A stretch of DNA of 14,008 bases from Sherwoodlollariibacterium sp049275655 (GTDB lineage: Bacteria > Omnitrophota > Gorgyraeia > Gygaellales > Profunditerraquicolaceae): the NCBI GenBank assembly GCA_049275655.1, contig JBASUY010000045.1:1-14008 (forward strand), written 5' to 3'. Below are positions 1 to 7,664 of the stretch, piece by piece (the first letter of the stretch is position 1; every line of letters begins with the position of its first letter). The notes beneath the pieces were generated by a model. It saw nothing but the letters and a program-made list of their open reading frames with translations, was not told the origin of the DNA and ran no database searches. The position numbers were made by a program, and so were the translations under genes.

Positions 1-603
1 CTTTATCCCTCTTCTACTTAAAGCTTTAACAAGTTTGTCAAACAAATCAATCTGATAGAAGGTAAACTTTTTGTTTAAGTCAGCGCAAGGTAAATGAGTA
101 AATACGCCCCTTATATCTATGCCTTTAAGCCTACTTATCTTTTCTACAAGCTTATGCGCCTCACGATAGCGTATGCCTATCCTGCCCATACCTGTATCAA
201 CTTTTACATGAACCCCTATACGCTTCTTTAAAGACCTTGCCTTATTGCTTAATACTTTAGGCATATTCCAATCGCAAATAGTGGGGAAAAGATTATATTT
301 AAAAAGCGGCAGTATATCTTTCTTTAAGATAAGCCCTAAGATTAAGATATCCTTTTTTATCCCTGAACTCCTTAACTCTATCCCTTCATCAATTGAGGCT
401 ACACCAAAGAAATCAACGCCGCAACGCTCAAGCCTCTTAGATATGGGGATTAAGCCATGGCCGTAGGCATCCGCCTTAACCGTTATCATGATTTTAGTAT
501 TAACCCCGCATCTTTTCTTTATTTCAAGGAAATTATGCTCAAGGTTAGCTAAATCAACCTCTGCCCAGGTAGGGCGATATCCGAGATAATTATTTTGTAT
601 CAT
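1..603 (-). CDS. alr: Alanine racemase, N-terminal part (cut by the window edge)
   Basis: PLP-dependent enzyme that interconverts L- and D-alanine in the cytoplasm, supplying D-alanine for peptidoglycan. The 201 codons present are open to the left edge, roughly half of the usual length of about 370. Residues 42-50 read VKADAYGHG, the family's cofactor site, with K43 as the expected Schiff-base lysine. VKVDTGMGRIG at 133-143 and THLPCAD at 169-175 are further family motifs of the TIM-barrel domain. The C-terminal beta domain, with the catalytic tyrosine, lies outside the window. The ATG at 603-601 overlaps the tsaB stop as ATGA. I see no Shine-Dalgarno site, so translation probably depends on coupling to tsaB. 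The alr-tsaE-tsaB neighbourhood is known in several bacterial groups. No frameshift is visible. Confidence 0.95.
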   Translation of the reverse strand, partial: MIQNNYLGYRPTWAEVDLANLEHNFLEIKKRCGVNTKIMITVKADAYGHGLIPISKRLERCGVDFFGVASIDEGIELRSSGIKKDILILGLILKKDILPLFKYNLFPTICDWNMPKVLSNKARSLKKRIGVHVKVDTGMGRIGIRYREAHKLVEKISRLKGIDIRGVFTHLPCADLNKKFTFYQIDLFDKLVKALSRRGIK

Positions 604-1271
604 CTTTTAACTTGACAATCATCGGGGTAAAGATAAATAGGTTTTATAGAAAGATTGCTCCTCTTTTTTTCCTTAGATATTCTTTCTAAAGCCAAAGTAA
701 TTATATTATGCGCCTTAGGATACCATAAATCCCTATCCAAAAAAGATACCTTACTACTCTTCCTTAAAATCTCATCCTTGTAAGGATAAAGCGCATCTCC
801 GAAGACAACGCTAGGAGAATTTATTCGTTTTAAGAAATCTTTTAACCCTATTAATAGATATGGGCTAAAACGACTAATTTTTTCGTTTTTGTATCTATAT
901 TCACAGGTATAGATTAAAGCGCGTTTAGCGTCAATAGCAGGCATTATCTTCTTATCCGTTAATCGGCAATTTAACGCCATAATATCTAAGGTTGAAAATG
1001 AGATTAACGGTTTCTTTAGGGCAAGGCCAAGCCCTTTAACAAAACTTAATCCTAAACGAATACCGGTAAAAGACCCGGGGCCTGCACCAACGGCAAAATA
1101 ATCTATATCTAAAGGTTTTAAGTTCAAGGCATCAAGGCAACTTTTAACTATAGGGGCAAGCAACTTAGAGAGCCTAACTTTTGTTTTAAGGTTATACTCA
1201 TAAACCTTGCCATTATCATATATCGCTAAGCTAAAAAATGGTGTTGTTGTATCAAGCGCTAATATTCTCAT
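600..1271 (-). CDS. tsaB: tRNA threonylcarbamoyladenosine biosynthesis protein TsaB
   Basis: Scaffold subunit of the t6A machinery. In bacteria TsaB pairs with TsaD, and together with TsaE they transfer the threonylcarbamoyl group to A37 of ANN-decoding tRNAs. The 223-residue protein starts MRILALDTTTP, the usual ASKHA-fold opening, and has the signature GAGPGSFTGIR at 62-72 followed by a glycine- and leucine-rich helix. Length is typical for the family (about 220-235). The ATG lies inside the last codons of tsaE, giving a 20-base overlap, and there is no Shine-Dalgarno site upstream. The stop overlaps the alr start. TsaD, the catalytic partner, is not in the window, and neither is rimI, which often follows tsaB. 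TsaB lacks its own catalytic activity in characterised systems. Confidence 0.95.
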   Translation of the reverse strand: MRILALDTTTPFFSLAIYDNGKVYEYNLKTKVRLSKLLAPIVKSCLDALNLKPLDIDYFAVGAGPGSFTGIRLGLSFVKGLGLALKKPLISFSTLDIMALNCRLTDKKIMPAIDAKRALIYTCEYRYKNEKISRFSPYLLIGLKDFLKRINSPSVVFGDALYPYKDEILRKSSKVSFLDRDLWYPKAHNIITLALERISKEKKRSNLSIKPIYLYPDDCQVKR

Positions 1272-1719
1272 GGATTTTTTTAATAAGCTCGTTGTAACGC
1301 TCTCCTCGGGGGATAAATTTAAGTTTCCTTTCGTACTCTGCCTGATAACGCAACTCTATCTTAAGGTATTCTTGAGGAAAAAAATGCCCCATCCTCTCAG
1401 GCCACTCAACAACACTTACGCCCTCTCCGTAAAAATATTCCTCATATCCTAAGCCCGGCATATCTGATGAACCTAAGCGATAGAGGTCAAAATGATAAAG
1501 GGGTAACCTCCCTGAAAGATGCGGCTTTATTATCACAAATGAAGAACTTGTTAAAAAAGCAACAGGAATCCTTAACCCTAAGGCTATACCTTTGGCAAGG
1601 ACAGTTTTTCCGGAACCTAAACTACCGCTTAAAGCAATTATATCCTTAGGCTTTAAATATTTAGCAATAACCCTACCGATAGAAATAGTCTCCCTAGCCG
1701 AATAAGAAATAATCTGCAT
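1252..1719 (-). CDS. tsaE: tRNA threonylcarbamoyladenosine biosynthesis ATPase TsaE
   Basis: Small P-loop ATPase required for turnover of the TsaB-TsaD complex in t6A synthesis. The 155-residue protein has a Walker A motif GSLGSGKT at 32-39. The family's switch-like segment (TSSSFVI, normally SPTF) and the LYHFDLYRL stretch follow, and then the C-terminal VEWPERM motif, usually written EWPE. Length is normal for the family. The ATG at 1719-1717 lies one base after the thiL stop. The thiL-tsaE-tsaB order is the same as thiL-ydiB-ydiC in Bacillus subtilis. The 3' end runs 20 bases into tsaB, so the two products are probably made in a coupled way. No Shine-Dalgarno site is visible before this gene. 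Confidence 0.96.
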   Translation of the reverse strand: MQIISYSARETISIGRVIAKYLKPKDIIALSGSLGSGKTVLAKGIALGLRIPVAFLTSSSFVIIKPHLSGRLPLYHFDLYRLGSSDMPGLGYEEYFYGEGVSVVEWPERMGHFFPQEYLKIELRYQAEYERKLKFIPRGERYNELIKKIHENISA

Positions 1720-1720
1720 A

Positions 1721-2617
1721 TTAGAAATGCGAAAAACCCTTCTGTTTTAAGTCTTTTATTTTACCCGAATTATAGATTAATTTAAAACCATATTTTTTAT
1801 CTACTACCTCTCCGATTAAATTAAACCTTCTATCCTTGGATTTAACCAATCTCCTCGCCTCTCTCTGGCTAAGGGTAAAAAGAAGTTCAAATTCCTCTCC
1901 GCTGGTTAGAGCATCATTTAGTCCCCTTGCCTGCTTACTAAGAGGCACCAGCCCCTCATAGATAAAAGCCCCTTTATTGCTTTGCCTTAGTATGTGCCCT
2001 AAGTCTTGGGTTAACCCGTCTGATATATCTATCATTGAGTTTATTTTAAAATTTTTGCTTAAAAATAAAGATTCCTTTACCCTCGGAGTAAAATTAAGAT
2101 GCTTGCCTTTAATAGAACCTCCTAGGCTTCCGGTAACAAATATTAAATCCCTTAATTTAGCTTTGCTCCTTAAAGCAAGATTACTCTTTTTCACCAACCC
2201 AAACATGCTAACATCTATAACTATCCTGTTACTTGAGCTTAAATCCCCTCCGATAATATTAATCTTATACTCCCTGCAAGTATCCCGAATGCCCTTAAAA
2301 AGCGCGTCAACAAACTTTAACGAAGTTGTCTTAGGCAGCCCTAAAGAGACCAAGCAATGCCTTGGCGAACCTAAACAAGCAGATATATCACTTATAGAAG
2401 AAGCTACGGCCTTTCTGCCGATAAGATAGGGCTTGTCTTTTAAGGTAAAATCAACCCTTTCTACTATCATATCACAGGTAAAAAGCTGTAAATTCTCCTT
2501 GTCAAACTTAATAACAGCGCAATCATCCCCTGAGCCTAAGATTACCTCTGAATCAAGTTTAATCCCTCTTTTAAGCCTTTCAATTAACCTAAACTCCCCA
2601 AAACCTTTAATCAACAT
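1721..2617 (-). CDS. thiL: Thiamine-monophosphate kinase
   Basis: Phosphorylates thiamine monophosphate with ATP to give thiamine diphosphate, the active cofactor, in the cytoplasm. The 298-residue protein has the PurM/ThiL-type fold signatures in order: GSGDDCAV at 28-35 (metal and nucleotide binding, usually GIGDDAA), TCDMIVERVDF at 47-57, a GRKAVASSISDISA segment near 67-80, GGD at 123-125, MIDISDGL at 195-202, and GEEFELLFT in the C-terminal third (usually GEDYELLFT). It is slightly shorter than the Escherichia coli enzyme (about 325). The ATG overlaps the mtnA stop by seven bases, and there is no Shine-Dalgarno site. No other thiamine gene is in the window, so the kinase may serve either de novo synthesis or salvage. 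Confidence 0.95.
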   Translation of the reverse strand: MLIKGFGEFRLIERLKRGIKLDSEVILGSGDDCAVIKFDKENLQLFTCDMIVERVDFTLKDKPYLIGRKAVASSISDISACLGSPRHCLVSLGLPKTTSLKFVDALFKGIRDTCREYKINIIGGDLSSSNRIVIDVSMFGLVKKSNLALRSKAKLRDLIFVTGSLGGSIKGKHLNFTPRVKESLFLSKNFKINSMIDISDGLTQDLGHILRQSNKGAFIYEGLVPLSKQARGLNDALTSGEEFELLFTLSQREARRLVKSKDRRFNLIGEVVDKKYGFKLIYNSGKIKDLKQKGFSHF

Positions 2618-3651
2618 AGGATTTTTTTAATATTTTTTCTATACGGCTTTTTAATAATCCCCTTATCGGTAATAATTGCGGTAATCAAAGAGTTATCCGT
2701 AATATCAAAAGCCGGGTTAAGAACCTTAATACCTTTAGGCACAACCTTTCTTTTAAATAATAAAGTTCTCACCTCTCTGTTATCCCGTTGCTCTATAAGA
2801 ATACTCCTGCCGTTTTTTAAAGATAAATCAAACGTCGATAAAGGGGCAGCCACATAAAAAGGCACCTTATGATACTTGCATAATAGCGCAAGGTTGTAAG
2901 TTCCTATCTTATTAGCCGTATCTCCATTTAAGGCTATCCTATCTGCTCCGACAATAACAGAGCTTATCTTGCCTTCTTTTAACAATGCGCCTGCGGTATT
3001 ATCGCAGATAATAACCGTATCTATACCGTTATTCATTAACTCCCATGACGTAAGCCTGCTACCCTGAAGAAGTGGCCGGGTCTCAGAGGCATAAACTTTA
3101 AAAACTTTACCCCTCTTCTTTGCCGCATACAATACACCTAAAGCTGTCCCCTCTGCGCAGGTAGCCAAACTCCCGGCATTACAAATAGTAAGGACAGAGC
3201 TTTTATCTTTAATCAAATCCGCTCCGTTTCTGCCTATGCTTTCGCAGGACTTACGGTCATCTGCAATTACACTAAGAGCCTCTTCTAAGATTGCCTCTTT
3301 AATATCGTTAAGTTTACGGCTTTTTACTTTTAACCCGGCAAGATAAGCCCTTTCTATTCCCCAAGAAAGATTCTTGGCTGTAGGCCTAAGGAGCAAAATA
3401 TGTTTAGCTACGCGCCTTAACTTAGATTTAAATTTTTTCAGGCTATGCCCTCTAAAATCTTTTACCCCAAGATATACGCCTAATGCCCCTGCTGCGCCTA
3501 AGGCAGGAGCGCCGCGCACGCGAAGCTCCTTTACTGCCTTGCTTAAATCTTTAAGATTATCAAGGTATATATACTTTATTCTTTCCGGCAGTAAAGACTG
3601 GTCAATAATTTTAACTCTGCCTTTCTTATAACTTAAAGCTTCGGTATTCAT
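2611..3651 (-). CDS. mtnA: S-methyl-5-thioribose-1-phosphate isomerase
   Basis: Isomerises 5-methylthioribose-1-phosphate to 5-methylthioribulose-1-phosphate, a step of methionine salvage or of the related dihydroxyacetone-phosphate shunt. It belongs to the eIF2B alpha-like family. In the 346-residue protein VRGAPALG is at 45-52 and RPTAKN at 89-94. The catalytic cysteine is expected at C157 (TICNAGSLAT) and the catalytic aspartate at D237 (VGADRIA), followed by NGDTANKIGTYNLALL. The usual THCN motif reads TICN here. I chose the ATG at 3651 because the family begins close to it. A TTG seven codons upstream (3672) would extend the frame into tatD but has less support. No mtnK, mtnP or other salvage gene is nearby, so the pathway context cannot be read from the window. 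The archaeal ribose-1,5-bisphosphate isomerase branch is a less likely alternative. Confidence 0.92.
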   Translation of the reverse strand: MNTEALSYKKGRVKIIDQSLLPERIKYIYLDNLKDLSKAVKELRVRGAPALGAAGALGVYLGVKDFRGHSLKKFKSKLRRVAKHILLLRPTAKNLSWGIERAYLAGLKVKSRKLNDIKEAILEEALSVIADDRKSCESIGRNGADLIKDKSSVLTICNAGSLATCAEGTALGVLYAAKKRGKVFKVYASETRPLLQGSRLTSWELMNNGIDTVIICDNTAGALLKEGKISSVIVGADRIALNGDTANKIGTYNLALLCKYHKVPFYVAAPLSTFDLSLKNGRSILIEQRDNREVRTLLFKRKVVPKGIKVLNPAFDITDNSLITAIITDKGIIKKPYRKNIKKILC

Positions 3652-3661
3652 CGCTTTATCT

Positions 3662-4420
3662 TTAAAATCCAAAAAAGTTTTTTGCGTTCTGAGTAGTCTT
3701 AAAAGAAACCTCTTCTAAACTTACTCCTTTAATCTGTCCGATAAACTCTGCCAATAGCCTTACCTGCATCGGCTCGTTTCTTTTTCCCCTAAATCCCTCA
3801 GGGGGCAAAAATGGCGCGTCCGTCTCTAACATTAACCTATCTAAGGGGGTAACTTTAACCAACTCCCTTAAATCGCCCGCCTTTTTATAAGTTATATTGC
3901 AGGTAAAGGATACAAAAAAACCCATATTCAAGCATTCATCAAGAAAACCCCTATCCCCTGAAAAACAATGGACGACCGCGCGCAAAGGCATTGCGCCTTT
4001 AAGTATTCTAAGGGTATCCGGCTCTGCTTGCCGGGTATGTATGACTAACGGCTTGCTAAACTCTGAGGCTAACTCCAAGAGGGACAAAAAAAGCGCTCTT
4101 TGGTTGGAAGGTTTAGAAAAATTCTTAAAATAATCCAAGCCGATCTCTCCGATAGCAACAACCTTATCCTCCTTAATCATCTCTCTTATCAATTCCTTTT
4201 CTTTTAAAGTAAAGTTATCTGCTTCATGAGGGTGTATGCCTACGGTAGAATAAAGATTAGGGTATTTTTGGGTAAGCTCTATTGACTTTCTCGAGCCTTC
4301 TATGCTTGAACCGATATTAATGATGAAATCTACGTTATTCTCCTTTGCCCTTCTTACAACCTCATCTCGGTCAGAATCAAAATCAGGAAAATCAAGATGG
4401 CAATGGGTATCAATCAGCAT
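3662..4420 (-). CDS. tatD: TatD-family metal-dependent hydrolase (DNase)
   Basis: Metal-dependent hydrolase of the amidohydrolase TIM-barrel superfamily. Characterised members act as 3'-5' DNases, and some act on D-aminoacyl or other substrates, so the true substrate here is not certain. The 252-residue protein opens MLIDTHCHLD (metal ligands H6 and H8). It then shows VGIHPHEA at 60-67, GEIGLDYF at 91-98 with E92, H128 in VIHTR, H151 in HCFSG, and D201 in ETDAPFL, which is the full ligand set. I chose the ATG at 4420, which fits the family opening. A TTG eight codons upstream (4444) stays in frame but would overlap metG. The gene follows metG by seven bases, the same pairing as metS-yabD in Bacillus subtilis. 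Confidence 0.94.
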   Translation of the reverse strand: MLIDTHCHLDFPDFDSDRDEVVRRAKENNVDFIINIGSSIEGSRKSIELTQKYPNLYSTVGIHPHEADNFTLKEKELIREMIKEDKVVAIGEIGLDYFKNFSKPSNQRALFLSLLELASEFSKPLVIHTRQAEPDTLRILKGAMPLRAVVHCFSGDRGFLDECLNMGFFVSFTCNITYKKAGDLRELVKVTPLDRLMLETDAPFLPPEGFRGKRNEPMQVRLLAEFIGQIKGVSLEEVSFKTTQNAKNFFGF

Positions 4421-4427
4421 AAACTCA

Positions 4428-5927
4428 CTACTCTTTTGCTTCAATACGGGGAAATAACGGCTCCCCCTTCTTTATAATCTGCCCTTCAAACTGCACCTGA
4501 ATAAGGCCGGCTGTTTGGGGCATAAATACTTCTAATTCTTGCGCTACTGACCTGATTACCTCAACTAAGATACAAATAAAGATGCTTAAGGCATCTTTTT
4601 TATCTTCCTTTATTAAATTCCAAGGCTTAGTATCTTCAATATACTTATTAGCCATGCCTATTAAATTCCAGATAGCCTCTAAGGCAAAAACAAAATCCTG
4701 ATTTCTTAACGCAGAATCTACTAAACTCTTAAGTGAATTTTTCTTATCTAATAATTCTTTATCTTTTTGGTTATCTAACGCGCTAATATCAACCTTTGGG
4801 GTATTCCCTTTAAAGTATTTCTCTATCATTGTAATCGTCCTATATACTAAGTTGCCCAAATCATTAGCCAAATCGCTATTATAACGCTTAATGATAGATT
4901 CCTCAGAGAAGTTTCCGTCTAAACCAAAGGGGACGTCACGCAGGAGAAAATACCTATAAGCATCTAAGCCGTATCTTTCAATTACTTCCAAAGGGTTAAC
5001 TACGTTCCCGCGTGATTTGGACATCTTATCTGCGCCTATCAACCACCACCCGTGCGCAAATACCGCCTTAGGCAATTGGATCCCTAAGGCGTGTAAAATT
5101 ATAGGCCAATAAATAGTATGTTGCCTTAATATATCCTTTGCCATTAAATGCAGGTCTGCCGGCCACCACTTTGAGATATATCTATCTTCTGAATCAAACT
5201 CGCCGACAGCGCTTATATAATTAATAAGCGCATCAAACCAGACATATGTTACATGCTCCGGGGCAAAAGGAAGAGGAATACCCCAACTAAGCCGCTCTTT
5301 AGGGCGGGAGATGCATAAATCATTAAGCCTATTATTTTTTAAAAAACTTAAAGACTCCTCATACCGGCTGGCAGGCTTAATAAAGCCGGGGTTCTTGTTA
5401 AAAATCTCTAAGAGCCAATCCTGATATTTAGACAACCTAAAGAAATAATTTGTTTCGGTGATATTTTCTACGGGACGCCTGCAGTCAGGACATAAACCAT
5501 CAATCACTTGGTTCTTAAGCCAAAAGGTCTCACAAGGCGTGCAATACAAACCTTCATATTTACCCTCGTAGATATCTCCTTTATTATTCAAAATAGTTAA
5601 AACTCTTCTAACAAAGTTAGTGTGGCGGGCTTCTGTGGTGCGGATAAAATCATCATAAGAAATATCCAAAACCTTCCAAAGAGCCACAAAACTACTTACC
5701 GTCTTATCAGCAAAATCCTGCGGGCTTAATCCTGCCGCATCTGCTGCCCTTTGAATCTTCTCTCCGTGCTCATCGGTCCCGGTTAGAAAAAAAACATTAT
5801 CCTTCCCTAATGATTTTCGCATATAGCGGGCTAAGGTATCCGCGGCAATCGTAGTATAGGAATGCCCTATATGAGGAGAGGCATTAACGTAGTATAAAGG
5901 AGTAGTGATGTAAAATTTATTTTTCAT
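4428..5927 (-). CDS. metG: Methionyl-tRNA synthetase, short form without C-terminal tRNA-binding domain
   Basis: Class I aminoacyl-tRNA synthetase that charges tRNA-Met in the cytoplasm. The 499-residue protein has the HIGH motif at 19-22 and KMSKS at 301-305. It has a four-cysteine zinc knuckle in the connective peptide (C129, C132, C146, C149). The family segments TGTDEHGEKI and TYVWFDALINYI are also present. The anticodon-binding helical domain fills the C-terminal third, and the protein ends at the PLFPRIE element. The EMAP/Trbp111-like domain that extends many bacterial MetRS to about 650 residues is absent, and the next frame is tatD, not a split domain. The ATG overlaps the stop of the PSP1 gene by 11 bases. 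No Shine-Dalgarno site is visible. Confidence 0.97.
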   Translation of the reverse strand: MKNKFYITTPLYYVNASPHIGHSYTTIAADTLARYMRKSLGKDNVFFLTGTDEHGEKIQRAADAAGLSPQDFADKTVSSFVALWKVLDISYDDFIRTTEARHTNFVRRVLTILNNKGDIYEGKYEGLYCTPCETFWLKNQVIDGLCPDCRRPVENITETNYFFRLSKYQDWLLEIFNKNPGFIKPASRYEESLSFLKNNRLNDLCISRPKERLSWGIPLPFAPEHVTYVWFDALINYISAVGEFDSEDRYISKWWPADLHLMAKDILRQHTIYWPIILHALGIQLPKAVFAHGWWLIGADKMSKSRGNVVNPLEVIERYGLDAYRYFLLRDVPFGLDGNFSEESIIKRYNSDLANDLGNLVYRTITMIEKYFKGNTPKVDISALDNQKDKELLDKKNSLKSLVDSALRNQDFVFALEAIWNLIGMANKYIEDTKPWNLIKEDKKDALSIFICILVEVIRSVAQELEVFMPQTAGLIQVQFEGQIIKKGEPLFPRIEAKE

Positions 5928-6714
5928 GATCCGGCTTATAATTTAACTCTACAGTCCCCCCGTCGTCAAGCTGAACCGAGGCCTTGCGTTTAAAAATATT
6001 GACACTAACAACCTTCCCCTTGCCCTTTAAGGTATGCACGGCCTCCCCTTCCCGGGGCAAGCCCTTGGATAAAAACTTATAACTCTCGTACTCAAAAGAA
6101 AGACAACACATAAGCCTTCCGCATATCCCGGATATCTTAGGAGGATTTAAAGGCAACCCTTCTTCCTTAGCCATTTTAATAGTCACCGGCTCAAAGTCCT
6201 TTAAAAACTTAGCACAGCACAACTCTCTTCCACAAGGGCCAAAGCCGCCAAAGAGCCTTGCCTCATCACGGACGCCTATCTGCTTAAGCTCTATCCTTGC
6301 CTTGAATATCTTCGCTAAATCCTTAACTAAGTTCCTAAAATCTACCCTACCGGCAGAAGTAAAATAGAATACTATCTTTGAACGGTCAAAGGAATATTCT
6401 GCCTTTACCAGTTTCATATCTAATTTATGCTCTTTTATCTTTTTATCACATAAATTAAATGCCTCCTTTACCTTTACCCTATTATCCTCTATCTGCTTAA
6501 TATCCTCAGCCTTGGCTATTCGTAATATCTTCTTTAAGGGTTCCTTACCTTTCTTATCAAGAGAAGCAGGCAAAGATGATAATACTAATCCATAGTCTTG
6601 CCCCCGGTCATGTTCGATAATTACATAATCGCCCGGATAGACTAAAAGTTCGCCCCTATGATAAGAGTGAGCTTGCCCTAGGTCCCTTAATCGTACAAAT
6701 ACTACCTCTCCCAT
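5917..6714 (-). CDS. ricT: PSP1-domain protein, RicT (YaaT) family
   Basis: Homologue of Bacillus subtilis YaaT/RicT, which with RicA and RicF forms a complex carrying iron-sulfur clusters that promotes RNase Y-dependent mRNA maturation. PSP1 proteins are found in many bacteria without those partners, so the role here is uncertain. The 265-residue protein shows the family hallmark of two cysteine clusters: GPCGRELCC at 159-167 and GICGRLMCC at 196-204, giving C161, C166, C167, C198, C203 and C204. Between them is the conserved FEPVTIKMAKEEGLPLNP segment. The N-terminal part (about 1-65) is the beta-rich PSP1 entry region. The gene sits between holB and metG, as yaaT does near metS in Bacillus. 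The ATG overlaps the holB stop by 13 bases. Confidence 0.9.
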   Translation of the reverse strand: MGEVVFVRLRDLGQAHSYHRGELLVYPGDYVIIEHDRGQDYGLVLSSLPASLDKKGKEPLKKILRIAKAEDIKQIEDNRVKVKEAFNLCDKKIKEHKLDMKLVKAEYSFDRSKIVFYFTSAGRVDFRNLVKDLAKIFKARIELKQIGVRDEARLFGGFGPCGRELCCAKFLKDFEPVTIKMAKEEGLPLNPPKISGICGRLMCCLSFEYESYKFLSKGLPREGEAVHTLKGKGKVVSVNIFKRKASVQLDDGGTVELNYKPDHEK

Positions 6715-7664
6715 ATCTGTGCTTTTAAATTTAGGATTAATAAACGCAAGTTTATACTATATTGCGAATAGAATGCAGCATCATATATAGTCGTTAAAAC
6801 CCTATCTATATTTAAAATAGACATCTGCCTTGAAGAACTCAATAATTCTTCCGTATAATCATAATTAATCGCCTTATTAACCGGCAATCCGTGCTTTAAA
6901 AGATACAAATCGCGAAACCAAGAGGAGAATACCTTAAGGATAAAAAGAAACGCCTCCTTACTATCTATCATGGAAGTAATCCCGTTAAAAGAATTCGGGG
7001 TTTTTAATTTATCTATGATGGCCCTTCTCTCCTCTATAATTTTATCCTTTCTAAGCCTTAATGCCTCTCCTAATCTTCCTTCGGAGAAATACGCTAAAAA
7101 GTGCGCGACAGAATGGCTCATGCCGTAAGAGCCTTCGAGTTCTTTAGTTAAATCATCCCTATTATAAGGCTTAAACTTAACAACCTTACATCTTGAAATA
7201 ACAGTCTTAAATAACCTATTAGGCCTATCCGTAATAAGTATAATCAGGCTTGATTTAGGTGGCTCTTCCAAAACCTTTAAAAGGCGATTAGATGCTTTAG
7301 GCGTAAGCATATGGGCATTGTCAATAATAAAAACTTTGAACTTGCCTTCGTATGGCTTCAAAAATATCCACTTTTGCATATCGCGGATAATCTCTGTCTT
7401 TATCTCTCCTGTTTCTTCAGAAAAAAGGCGTACATCCGGGTGTTGATTCTTAGCTATTTTTTTACAAGAAGGGCACTCTGCGCAGGCATCTGCTTTAGAT
7501 AAAGAGTAGCAATTAACCGCCTGCGAAAATGCAACCGCAGCCATCTTCTTGCCAATGGAAGCAGGCCCGGTAAATAGATACCCTCCTTCTAATCTTTGAG
7601 ATTCTATCCCTGCTTTAATTATATTCAAGGCCTGGCGTTGCCCCTTTATATCTTTAAAAGGCAT
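6702..7664 (-). CDS. holB: DNA polymerase III clamp-loader delta' subunit
   Basis: AAA+ family subunit of the clamp loader that places the beta sliding clamp on primed DNA. From the ATG at 7664 the protein has 320 residues and opens MPFKDIKGQ, as expected for the family. A P-loop-like GPASIGKK lies at 33-40. It keeps the lysine but has Lys where Ser or Thr normally follows, and delta' subunits are generally not active ATPases. A zinc-binding module with C52, C61, C64 and C67 follows. Further on are VFIIDNAHML in the Walker B position, LLKVLEEPP, and a sensor-type SRC motif. A TTG start 16 codons upstream (7712) is in frame but would put most of the extra residues inside tmk. The 11-base overlap with tmk and the tmk-holB order match many bacterial genomes. 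Confidence 0.93.
   Translation of the reverse strand: MPFKDIKGQRQALNIIKAGIESQRLEGGYLFTGPASIGKKMAAVAFSQAVNCYSLSKADACAECPSCKKIAKNQHPDVRLFSEETGEIKTEIIRDMQKWIFLKPYEGKFKVFIIDNAHMLTPKASNRLLKVLEEPPKSSLIILITDRPNRLFKTVISRCKVVKFKPYNRDDLTKELEGSYGMSHSVAHFLAYFSEGRLGEALRLRKDKIIEERRAIIDKLKTPNSFNGITSMIDSKEAFLFILKVFSSWFRDLYLLKHGLPVNKAINYDYTEELLSSSRQMSILNIDRVLTTIYDAAFYSQYSINLRLLILNLKAQIWER

Noticed and set aside
245..466. Short plus-strand open frame at the left end
   Set aside because: The minus strand here encodes conserved alanine racemase sequence including the PLP lysine motif, so the plus frame is a shadow.
1252..1271. 20-base tsaE/tsaB overlap considered as a frameshift or gene fusion
   Set aside because: Both proteins have complete, family-length termini and normal motifs, so this is an ordinary overlap of two intact genes.
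1977..2429. Open frame of 150 codons on the plus strand inside thiL
   Set aside because: It lies wholly opposite a well-conserved gene, has no family motifs and no ribosome site. It is a shadow frame caused by codon bias of the minus-strand gene.
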